DNA from: an uncultured Bacteroidota bacterium
GTDB lineage: Bacteria; Bacteroidota; Bacteroidia; Flavobacteriales; Flavobacteriaceae
DNA length: 64,000 nt
Direction of reading: 5' to 3'
Assembly (NCBI GenBank): GCA_902544085.1
Contig: CACCAP010000007.1
Span: forward strand, 1-64,000
Within the stretch, counting starts at the first letter, position 1; every line of letters begins with the position of its first letter. The notes beneath the pieces were generated by a model that saw nothing but the letters and a program-made list of their open reading frames with translations, was not told where the DNA came from and did not search any database. Below are positions 54,314 to 62,373 of this stretch, in pieces. Made by a program: the position numbers and the translations under genes.

Positions 54314-56554
54314 TTGAATAATTATTTAGAAAACCTCAACGAGGAACAAAGAAAGCCCGTATTACATACTGAAGGTCCGTTAATGGTTATTGCAGGTGCA
54401 GGATCAGGAAAAACAAGAGTTTTAACATATAAAATCATTCATTTATTAAAAAAAGGGGTAAGTCCATTTAATATTCTCGCATTGACATTTACAAATAAGG
54501 CCGCAAAAGAAATGAAGCAAAGAATTTCTAAATTAACCAATGATAACCAAGCAAAATCAATCTGGATGGGGACATTCCACTCGGTTTTTGCAAGAATTTT
54601 AAGATCAGAGTCGGAATTAATAGGATTTCCACCAAACTTTACTATTTATGATTCTTATGATTCAGAAAAGCTTATTTCAAACATCATAAAAGAAATGAAC
54701 CTCAATAAAGATTTTTATAAAGCAAAAGGCATTAAGAACAGAGTTTCCTCTCTCAAAAATAGTTTTATTACACCAAAAAATTATTTTAATCAACCTGAAC
54801 TTATAGAATCCGATAAATTAGCCAATAGGATTCAATTTGGTGAGATTTATAGAAACTATGTAAACAGGTGTTTTAAATCAGCAGTTATGGACTTTGATGA
54901 TTTATTATTAAAGACTAATCAGCTTCTAAATTCAAGTCCAGAAACATTAATTAAATACCAAAAAATATTTAAGTATATACTGGTGGATGAATATCAAGAC
55001 ACAAATTATTCGCAGTATTTGATAATAAAATCATTAGCTGACCGATATCAAAACCTTTGTGTTGTTGGAGATGATTCTCAAAGTATATATAGCTTTAGAG
55101 GTGCAAATATTGATAACATCCTAAACTTCAAAAAAAATTATCCTGAATGTACTACCTACAAGCTTGAGCAAAATTATAGATCATCAAAAAATATTGTTGA
55201 GGGTGCAAATTCTTTGATTAAAAAAAATAAGTTTAAAATTGATAAAAACATATGGACACTTAATGATTCAGGATCCAAAATAATTATAAACAGATCTCAA
55301 AATGACAACGATGAGGGTCGTTTTGTGGCTTCAAATATCTTTGAGGAAAAAAATAATCATCAGTTAAATAATGGTTCATTTGCAGTTTTATATCGGACAA
55401 ATGCACAATCTAGATCAATCGAAGATTCCTTAAGAAAAATAAATATTGATTATCAGGTTTTTGGTGGATTATCATTTTATCAAAGAAAAGAAATCAAAGA
55501 CGTGACTGCTTATTTGAGATTGGTTGTTAACAGTAATGATGAGGAAAGTTTTAGAAGAATTGTGAATTTTCCACCCAGGGGAATTGGGTTGAAAACATTA
55601 GAAAAATTATTGATTATTTCAGAGAGAGAAAATATAAGCATGTATGATGCAATAGACATTATTGATAAATATCCAAAGCTTTTTAATAGAGGAGTGATGG
55701 GAAGAATCACTGACTTTAGAAATTTAATAGAAAGTTTGAAAATTGAATCAAAAACAAAAAATGCTGATTACGTTTTAACAAATGTTATAAACGGAAGTGG
55801 AGTTATTGATTATTATAGGAACGAAGGTTCGGTTGAATCTATAAATAGAATCGAGAATATCGAAGAGCTTAGAAGTGGAATAAATGATTTTATATTAGAA
55901 CAAAAAGAATTGGCTGATGGGGATACTTCAATTACAAGATATCTCCAAGATATTTCACTTTATTCCGAGACTGATAAAAATTTTAGTGCAGATAGGGTTT
56001 CATTAATGACAATTCATATGGCTAAAGGACTCGAATTTAAAGTCGTGTATGTCGTAGGAATTGAGGAAAATTTATTTCCATCAATATTAAGTTTAAATAG
56101 CTCAGAAGATTTAGAGGAAGAAAGAAGATTATTTTACGTAGCAATGACTAGAGCTAAAGACAAACTTATTCTGAGTCATTGTGATTTCAGATTTAAATGG
56201 GGAAACATAATTGAATGCGAACCAAGTAGATTCATAGAAGAAGTCGATTTAGCATACATTGAAAAACGTGATTTTAAAGATGAATTTAAACCAACAATTG
56301 ATAATAATATTTCTAGAATTAGAAAACTTAGAAAGAGGGGATTTGTTAATGTAAATAAAGTTGATAATAATAATTCACCAATCATTAATATTGTTGTTAA
56401 TGATATTGTTGAACATCAAAGATTTGGGTTAGGATTAGTCGAAAAAATTGAAGGAGATATTCAAAATAAAAAAGCGACAATAAATTTTAAAATTGGGGGA
56501 AGAAAAACAATATTGTTAAAATTTGCAAAACTTAAAATAAAAAAGGGGACATAA
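54314..56554 (+). CDS. pcrA: UvrD/PcrA-type superfamily I DNA helicase
   Basis: 746 residues from a TTG at 54314; an ATG at 54301 is out of frame and soon hits a stop codon. Motifs: LNEEQRKPVLHTEGPLMVIAGAGSGKTR (Q motif and Walker A 28-34), LALTFTNKAAKEMK, VDEYQDTN (motif II), VVGDDSQSIYSFRGA, LEQNYRSSKNI, MTIHMAKGLEFKVVYVVGIEE and VAMTRAKDKLILSHC. The C-terminal Tudor-like RNA-polymerase-binding segment (VEHQRFGLGLVEKIEG, about 700-735) is present. It unwinds DNA in repair and replication. The terminator overlaps its stop codon. Confidence 0.95.
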   Translation: MNNYLENLNEEQRKPVLHTEGPLMVIAGAGSGKTRVLTYKIIHLLKKGVSPFNILALTFTNKAAKEMKQRISKLTNDNQAKSIWMGTFHSVFARILRSESELIGFPPNFTIYDSYDSEKLISNIIKEMNLNKDFYKAKGIKNRVSSLKNSFITPKNYFNQPELIESDKLANRIQFGEIYRNYVNRCFKSAVMDFDDLLLKTNQLLNSSPETLIKYQKIFKYILVDEYQDTNYSQYLIIKSLADRYQNLCVVGDDSQSIYSFRGANIDNILNFKKNYPECTTYKLEQNYRSSKNIVEGANSLIKKNKFKIDKNIWTLNDSGSKIIINRSQNDNDEGRFVASNIFEEKNNHQLNNGSFAVLYRTNAQSRSIEDSLRKINIDYQVFGGLSFYQRKEIKDVTAYLRLVVNSNDEESFRRIVNFPPRGIGLKTLEKLLIISERENISMYDAIDIIDKYPKLFNRGVMGRITDFRNLIESLKIESKTKNADYVLTNVINGSGVIDYYRNEGSVESINRIENIEELRSGINDFILEQKELADGDTSITRYLQDISLYSETDKNFSADRVSLMTIHMAKGLEFKVVYVVGIEENLFPSILSLNSSEDLEEERRLFYVAMTRAKDKLILSHCDFRFKWGNIIECEPSRFIEEVDLAYIEKRDFKDEFKPTIDNNISRIRKLRKRGFVNVNKVDNNNSPIINIVVNDIVEHQRFGLGLVEKIEGDIQNKKATINFKIGGRKTILLKFAKLKIKKGT

Positions 56555-56565
56555 ATCCCCTTTTT
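56540..56565. terminator. Bidirectional intrinsic terminator between pcrA and the OmpA-like gene
   Basis: AAAAAGGGGA and TCCCCTTTTT form a perfect 10-pair stem with a CATAAA loop. A-tracts and T-tracts flank it symmetrically, so it can stop transcription on both strands. It contains the helicase stop codon and lies 21 bases beyond the stop codon of the convergent OmpA-like gene. Confidence 0.85.
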
Positions 56566-56586
56566 ATGAAATATGTAAGCGACCTG

Positions 56587-57441
56587 TTAATTTGAGGCTG
56601 CTTTCATTCCTTGCTCAATCAAATCATAAAACTGATCTAACTTTGGAAGTACAACAATTCTTGTTCTTCTGTTTTTCGCACGACCTTCACTAGTATTGTT
56701 ATCTGCAATTGGTACATAAAAACTTCTTCCGGCAGCTGTCATTCTCTCTGGTGGAACACCAAAGTCATTTTGTAATATCCTAACGATTGAGGTTGCTCTT
56801 TTTACACTTAAATCCCAATTATCTAATAAAACCTCGTTTTGAATTGGCACATCATCAGTATGACCTTCAACCATAAATTCGATTTCTGGCTTGTCAAGAA
56901 CAACTTGAGCAACTTTTTCTAACACTCCTCTAGCTCTGTCTGAAACATAGGTGCTACCACTATTAAAGAGAAGTTTATCAGAAATCGAAATAAATACAAC
57001 ACCTTTTTCAACATTAACCTCAATATCACTGTCATTTATATCAATAAAGGCTCCTTTCAGGCTTGTTACTAATGCTAGTGTCACAGAGTCTCTTCTTGTA
57101 ACTGCATCTTGCATGGTTCTTATTACTAAATCTTTTTCCTTTAAACTTTCAAGGGATTTTTCTAAGTTTTCAGCTCCCTTTTGGGATAGGGTTGTTAAAT
57201 TACCCATGTTATTTATCAAATCCTGATTATTTGCTTTCAAAAAAGCAACCTGTTCCTGTAGTGCTTTTTCATTTGCCTCTGCTGTAGCTTTTTCATCTAA
57301 GCAGGTATTCAATTTAACAGTTGCAGCGTTTAATAAATTTAGGTTATTTTGGTTTTTGGATTCTAACTCAGCGTATTTCTTTTGAGAAACACAAGAGGAT
57401 AATAGAATAAAAATTATTAGGGAAAAATATTTATAATACAT
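56587..57441 (-). CDS. OmpA-family peptidoglycan-binding lipoprotein
   Basis: 284 residues. The signal peptide ends in a lipobox with Cys17 (LLSSCVSQ), followed by a Lys/Glu/Leu-rich coiled-coil region (about 20-120, SKNQNNLNLLNAATVKL and LEKSLESLKEKD). The C-terminal OmpA domain (about 150-270) has LLFNSGSTYVSDRARGVL, FMVEGHTDDVPI, DLSVKRATSIVRIL and NRRTRIVVLP, the peptidoglycan-binding motifs. It probably anchors the outer membrane to the cell wall through a long helical spacer. It is a single gene closed by the bidirectional terminator. Confidence 0.9.
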   Translation of the reverse strand: MYYKYFSLIIFILLSSCVSQKKYAELESKNQNNLNLLNAATVKLNTCLDEKATAEANEKALQEQVAFLKANNQDLINNMGNLTTLSQKGAENLEKSLESLKEKDLVIRTMQDAVTRRDSVTLALVTSLKGAFIDINDSDIEVNVEKGVVFISISDKLLFNSGSTYVSDRARGVLEKVAQVVLDKPEIEFMVEGHTDDVPIQNEVLLDNWDLSVKRATSIVRILQNDFGVPPERMTAAGRSFYVPIADNNTSEGRAKNRRTRIVVLPKLDQFYDLIEQGMKAASN

Positions 57442-57506
57442 AACTTCTTTTTATTAATAAAATTAACAAAAATTATTCCATGATTAAACTTCTATGGTTC
57501 AAATTA

Positions 57507-58505
57507 TTAAAATGATGAAAAGCTTTTTCTTTGCATCAAATAATAATTTATTAGTAATGAAAAGCAATAATAGTAATTATCAATTTTTTCATTCTTTGTT
57601 CTCTTTTTTATAATTGAAGAAAAATTCAAGATAAAATAAGCATAAGCACGTAGAATAGAGTAGGAGAGGTTTGGCTTTAACTTTAGAAATGAAACCATGA
57701 CTATAAATGAATCAAAAATTACTCTAAAAAATAGAATAATAAACAAGAATTTTGAAGGAACATTTTTAATTAACATCAATAATGAATTTCTAAAATTAAG
57801 ATAATATTTGTTTGATGAATTATAGTTCAAGGTACCAGCTCCTATATGATAAACTTTTGCTTTACCAATACTAATTATTTTATTATTGACATATTCATTT
57901 CTTAATCTCCAACAAAAATCAATTTCCTCCATATGAGCAAAGAATTCATCATCAAAACCATTAAGTTTCGTAAATATTTTTTTTCTTACTACAAAACAAC
58001 ATCCAGATGCCCAGAATACTTCTCTTGTGGTATTGTACTTATTACAATTTTCTAAATTATTTACAACTCTTCCACGACAAAATGGATAGCCAAAAAAATC
58101 AATAAATCCACCTGATGCGCCCGCGTACTCGTATTTCTTTTTATCATTGTAATCTATAATACTTGGCTGGGCAACACTAACTTCATTGTTTTTTTCGAAT
58201 ACTTTAATGACCTCAAGAAATGATTTATGATCTAAAAAAACAGCATCATTATTTAGAAAAAATATTAAATCCTCATCAATGTGTTTTACTGCGGCGTTAT
58301 ATCCCCCAGCGTATCCTAAATTCTTTTGCAATCGAATTATTTTAACATTTGGAAATTTTGTTTTAACAAATTCTATTGAACCATCATTTGAATTATTATC
58401 AATGACGTATGTTCTTGTATCAGGGGTGTTCTTAATATTTTCTTTTAAAAAAAGTTTCAGAAGATTCAAACCGTTATAATTTAAAATTGCCAATGCCCTT
58501 GTCAT
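57507..58505 (-). CDS. Family 2 glycosyltransferase
   Basis: 332 residues with a GT-A fold: LAILNYNGLNLLKLFL, VIDNNSNDGSIEFV, the LGYAGGYNAAVKH segment, and a metal-binding FLNNDAVF that resembles the DxD region. GCCFVVRKKIFTKLNGFDDEFFAHMEEIDFCWRLR matches the rhamnosyltransferase-like GT2 subgroup. The C-terminal part (about 235-330) is hydrophobic and basic, suggesting membrane attachment. The acceptor is probably a cell-surface glycan. Its start overlaps the HsdR_N gene by 4 bases. Confidence 0.88.
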   Translation of the reverse strand: MTRALAILNYNGLNLLKLFLKENIKNTPDTRTYVIDNNSNDGSIEFVKTKFPNVKIIRLQKNLGYAGGYNAAVKHIDEDLIFFLNNDAVFLDHKSFLEVIKVFEKNNEVSVAQPSIIDYNDKKKYEYAGASGGFIDFFGYPFCRGRVVNNLENCNKYNTTREVFWASGCCFVVRKKIFTKLNGFDDEFFAHMEEIDFCWRLRNEYVNNKIISIGKAKVYHIGAGTLNYNSSNKYYLNFRNSLLMLIKNVPSKFLFIILFFRVIFDSFIVMVSFLKLKPNLSYSILRAYAYFILNFSSIIKKRTKNEKIDNYYYCFSLLINYYLMQRKSFSSF

Positions 58506-58939
58506 AATTTCGAATATATAGGTAAACTTTTTATCTGCCTGATGTCCATATTACTACAATCCAATGCTATTGTGTGGGTACCATTGGTTACCATCAAATA
58601 TTTTGAATTTAATTTTTGATTATATATTAAAATTTGATCAATCACTTTTGAATTTATTTTGATTTTCGTTGATTTGCATTCAATAAGTATAGCAATTTTT
58701 CCATGTCTATCATACACAATCACATCAAATCTTTTTTTCAGTCCAGTTTCAATTAAAAATCCTTTTTCAGTTGAGATGTGAGATATTGGAATTTCAAGTT
58801 CACTAATCAAATAATTGATGGTTATTTGTCTAACTTTTTCCTCCTCAGTTAATAGAATATATTTTTTTCTTATTATATCATAAATATATTTTTTATCTTT
58901 TTTAGTAACTATATTAAATTTAAATTTATTAGGCTCCAT
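58502..58939 (-). CDS. Small protein with HsdR N-terminal-like PD-(D/E)XK nuclease fold
   Basis: 145 residues from the ATG at 58939; a TTG one codon upstream is also in frame. The core RFDVIVYDRHGKIAILIECKSTKIKI carries the D...ExK arrangement of PD-(D/E)XK nucleases and matches the HsdR N-terminal domain family. No methylase, specificity or motor subunit is present, so it is not part of a type I restriction system here. I recall the same gene beside holA in many Flavobacteriia, which suggests a housekeeping role in DNA metabolism. Divergent from holA with only 2 bases between the two start codons. Confidence 0.78.
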   Translation of the reverse strand: MEPNKFKFNIVTKKDKKYIYDIIRKKYILLTEEEKVRQITINYLISELEIPISHISTEKGFLIETGLKKRFDVIVYDRHGKIAILIECKSTKIKINSKVIDQILIYNQKLNSKYLMVTNGTHTIALDCSNMDIRQIKSLPIYSKL

Positions 58940-58941
58940 CA

Positions 58942-59952
58942 ATGATTAAAAGTACAAAGGATTTTCTTCAAGTCTTAAAAAATATAGATAAGAATAATCT
59001 CAAACCATTTTATATAATCAATAGTGAACAATCTTATATTATTGAGAAATTTATAGAAAAATTTAAGTCAATTGTCCCGGATGAACTAAAGTCCTTTAAT
59101 CAATTTATTTTTTATGAGCACGACTCTAAAACGGAGGATATTGTATCGATTGCTAACAATTATCCACTTGCGGGCGATTTGCAGATTATAATTATTAAGG
59201 GAGGTGATAAAATAATAAGTAAATTGGATTTGTTTAAAAAGCATATTGAAAATTCCTCAAATCATTGTTCAATTTTGCTATGTCTGAATGGAAAAAAAAT
59301 CGACAAGAGAAAGAAAATATTAAAACAAATTATTGACTTAGGGGGATTAATTGAAGTTCAAAAAATATATGAGAACCAACTTACTGATTGGATAATGCAC
59401 ATAGGAAAATTAAATGATGTTCATTTTGACTATGAAATTATTGAGATTATTAAAGAACGGACAGGGAATAACCTAAGTAAAATTTCAAATGAAATAAAAA
59501 AAATCTCTATGATGAGTACAAAGGATATTTCAGCTAAAGAACTTGTTTACAAATTTTATGGGATCAATAATGAGTATAACATATTTGAACTACAAAAAGA
59601 ATTAGGCAATAAAAACTATGATAAAGCTTTTAGAATTTCGAAATATTTTTCTAAAAACAGTAAGAAATATCCGCCACAGTTAATTTTTGCATCGTTACAT
59701 AATTATTTCCTAAATCTCTTTCAAATCAAATCAAATTTAAGACTAAGCTTTAGTGAAATTTCAAAATTAACTGGGATATATCAGGAATTTATTTTAAATG
59801 ATTATAGAAAGGTTTCAGTAAATTATTCTTTGAAAGAAATTGTCAATATTCTTTGTATCATAAAAGATTATGACGGAAAATCAAAAGGATTAATGAAAGA
59901 TAAATATTTTGACTCTGAACTTTTACAATTTATTTCTGAGATCAAGACCTGA
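58942..59952 (+). CDS. holA: DNA polymerase III delta subunit
   Basis: 336 residues. N-terminal AAA+-like region with PFYIINSEQSYIIEKFIEKF, LQIIIIKGGDK and ILLCLNGKKIDKRKK. The middle domain has NQLTDWIMHIGKLN and GNNLSKISNEIKKI, and the C-terminal clamp-loader collar domain contains SKKYPPQLIFASLHNYF and KDYDGKSKG. The lack of a Walker A motif is normal for delta. It opens the clamp ring encoded by dnaN. The start is 2 bases from the divergent HsdR_N-like gene, and the end overlaps the convergent E1 gene by 11 bases. Confidence 0.88.
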   Translation: MIKSTKDFLQVLKNIDKNNLKPFYIINSEQSYIIEKFIEKFKSIVPDELKSFNQFIFYEHDSKTEDIVSIANNYPLAGDLQIIIIKGGDKIISKLDLFKKHIENSSNHCSILLCLNGKKIDKRKKILKQIIDLGGLIEVQKIYENQLTDWIMHIGKLNDVHFDYEIIEIIKERTGNNLSKISNEIKKISMMSTKDISAKELVYKFYGINNEYNIFELQKELGNKNYDKAFRISKYFSKNSKKYPPQLIFASLHNYFLNLFQIKSNLRLSFSEISKLTGIYQEFILNDYRKVSVNYSLKEIVNILCIIKDYDGKSKGLMKDKYFDSELLQFISEIKT

Positions 59953-62344
59953 AATTTAGTGGATATTTATTTGGATCATATTCATTCATAACACTATAAA
60001 TCCCTTCAAAAATATCATCTAATGAGGGTTTTGAAAAATAATCACCATCACTACCATATGGGGGACGATGATCTTTTGAGGTGATTGTTTTTGGTTTTGA
60101 ATCTAAGAATTCATACCCATTCTGATCTTCTATAATCTTCTTGAGAATAAATGCGCTAGCTCCTCCATTGTAATCTTCATCAACAATAATAAGTTTATTT
60201 GTTTTTTTAAGGCTTGATATAATTTGATTGTCCGTGTCAAATGGAATTAGTGTTTGCACATCAATTAAATCAACTGAAATGCCGTGTGATTTTAACTCGA
60301 TACAAGCTTTTTCAACAATCCTTAGCGTAGATCCATATGAAACTACAGTGATGTCTTCACCATATTGTATAGACTCAATAACTCCAAGTGGAACTTTAAA
60401 TTCACCCAAATTACTTGGCATCTTTTCCTTTAATCTATAGGAGTTAAGTGGCTCAATAACCAAACTAGGTTCATTACATTCAAGTAATGTATTATACATA
60501 CCAGCAGCTTGAGTCATATTTCTTGGAACCAAAATTCTAACACCTTTTATTGAGTTTAGAAGCATCCCCATTGGTGACCCAGAGTGCCATATACCTTCCA
60601 ATCTATGACCTCTTGTTCTTATAATTAGTGGTGAAATCTGTCTTCCTACTGTCCTGTAAGTCATTGTAGCCAAATCATCAGATATTATTTGTAGTGCAAA
60701 AATGAGATAGTCGAGGTATTGTATTTCTGCTATTGGGCGAAAACCTCTCATTGCCAAACCAATACCTTCGCCAACTATGGATGCCTCTCTAATTCCTCTA
60801 TCATCTACTCTGTTCTTAGTCCATTTTTTTTGAAGCCCCTCTAGTCCTTGATTAACATCACCAATTTTTCCTGTATCTTCTCCAAAAAAAATTAAATTCG
60901 GTTCTTTTGACATTAGGTAATCAAAATTATCTCTTAGTATCAATCTCCCATCTACCATTTTGGAATTATCATTATATTCTGGCGGAACTGGAATAACACT
61001 TTTGTAATTATTTTTCGACTCATTGTAAAGATGTGAACTGTAGAAAGGCTGAGTATTTTTTTTATAGTCAGAAACCCAATTGTTAATTTTTTCAAAGAAA
61101 TCAGAACTATTTTCTAATCTTAATGATCTTCGTGCAGCACTCATAACATCTTTTCTACTTAAATCTTTTAATCTCAGAAGAGAATTTGCAATTTCTGCTA
61201 AATCCTTTGATTTATATTGATGAACTAATGACTTAATAAGTTTAATAAAAGAATCTCTTTCAACAATTACATCTTTTTGAAAATCATCCCATGCTGCTTT
61301 TTTCTCAGATTTAACAAACTCAATACAGTCTTTTTCAATCTGTTCTATTTTACTTAAATCTGAAAGATTGTTATCTAGTATCCATTCTCTCATCTTTCTA
61401 TTACAGTCGTATTTCATTTCCCATTCCAGCCTAGATTTATTTTTATAACGCTCATGAGAACCAGAGGTGGAGTGTCCAATTGGTTGAGTTAAATTCTTTA
61501 CATGAATAAGAATTGGAATATGATTTTCTCTGCAAAAGTTACTGCTATGCTCGTAGATTTGGATCAGAGATTGATAATCCCATCCATCAACAGTATAAAT
61601 TTCAAAACCTTTATTCAATTTGTCTCTTTTAAAACCATGTAAAGCTTTTGAAATACTTGATTTAGTTGTTTGATAAGAGTTATCTACAGAAATACCATAT
61701 TCATCATCCCAAACACTAATGATCATCGGAACTTGATGAACACCAGCTGCATTAAAAACCTCAAAAAAGGGCCCCTCACTTGTACTGGCGTTTCCAATTG
61801 TTCCCCATGCAACTTCATTGCCATTATTTGAAAAATTTTTAGAACTGAAACTACCCTCACGATATAATTTAGATGCCATTGCTAAACCTAGCAATCTTGG
61901 CATTTGCCCTGAGGTTGGTGATATGTCGGCTGAAGAATTATACTTTTGGGTTGAGTCAATAAAATTCCCTTTTTCATCAATGTAATTTGACATAAAGTGA
62001 GAGCCCATTTGTCTTCCTCCTGACATAGGCTCTTTCTTTAAATCAGTGTTTGCGTATAAGGCAGAAAAAATTTGTTGGACAGAAATTTCATTCAAAGCCA
62101 ACATAAATGTTTGATCTCTGTAGTACCCAGATCTATGATCACCTCTTCGAAATGCCTTGGCCATTGCAATTTGAGGTAATTCTTTTCCATCACCAAATAT
62201 CCCAAATTTTGCTTTTCCACTCAAAACCTCTTTTCTTCCTAGTAAACTTGTTTCACGACTTATTACAATAGTCTTGTAGTCATTTAAAATTTCCTTTTTA
62301 AAATCATTGAAAGTAATTGATTTAGTAAGTGATTTATCTTTCAT
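59942..62344 (-). CDS. Fused alpha/beta E1 subunit of a 2-oxoacid (probably branched-chain) dehydrogenase
   Basis: 800 residues. Residues 1 to about 440 are an E1-alpha: SGYYRDQTFMLALNE, MSGGRQMGSHF, SSADISPTSGQMPRLLGLAMASKL, and a thiamine-diphosphate region AWGTIGNASTSEGPFFEV. Residues about 460-800 are an E1-beta: VDGRLILRDNFDYLMSKEPNLIFFGEDTG, GIREASIVGEGIGLAMRG and VVSYGSTLRIVEKA. Fusion of both chains is the form I recall for the 2-oxoisovalerate dehydrogenase of Bacteroidota. It decarboxylates branched-chain 2-oxoacids onto lipoyl-E2, with LpdA as the likely E3. The gene starts 29 bases after the stop codon of the upstream peptidase-like gene. Confidence 0.88.
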   Translation of the reverse strand: MKDKSLTKSITFNDFKKEILNDYKTIVISRETSLLGRKEVLSGKAKFGIFGDGKELPQIAMAKAFRRGDHRSGYYRDQTFMLALNEISVQQIFSALYANTDLKKEPMSGGRQMGSHFMSNYIDEKGNFIDSTQKYNSSADISPTSGQMPRLLGLAMASKLYREGSFSSKNFSNNGNEVAWGTIGNASTSEGPFFEVFNAAGVHQVPMIISVWDDEYGISVDNSYQTTKSSISKALHGFKRDKLNKGFEIYTVDGWDYQSLIQIYEHSSNFCRENHIPILIHVKNLTQPIGHSTSGSHERYKNKSRLEWEMKYDCNRKMREWILDNNLSDLSKIEQIEKDCIEFVKSEKKAAWDDFQKDVIVERDSFIKLIKSLVHQYKSKDLAEIANSLLRLKDLSRKDVMSAARRSLRLENSSDFFEKINNWVSDYKKNTQPFYSSHLYNESKNNYKSVIPVPPEYNDNSKMVDGRLILRDNFDYLMSKEPNLIFFGEDTGKIGDVNQGLEGLQKKWTKNRVDDRGIREASIVGEGIGLAMRGFRPIAEIQYLDYLIFALQIISDDLATMTYRTVGRQISPLIIRTRGHRLEGIWHSGSPMGMLLNSIKGVRILVPRNMTQAAGMYNTLLECNEPSLVIEPLNSYRLKEKMPSNLGEFKVPLGVIESIQYGEDITVVSYGSTLRIVEKACIELKSHGISVDLIDVQTLIPFDTDNQIISSLKKTNKLIIVDEDYNGGASAFILKKIIEDQNGYEFLDSKPKTITSKDHRPPYGSDGDYFSKPSLDDIFEGIYSVMNEYDPNKYPLNFRS

Positions 62345-62373
62345 TAAAACAGAAAATCAAAAATAGTGAATTT

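Noticed and set aside
58502..58939. Type I restriction-modification system
   Set aside because: Only an HsdR N-terminal-like domain is present; there is no motor, methylase or specificity subunit.
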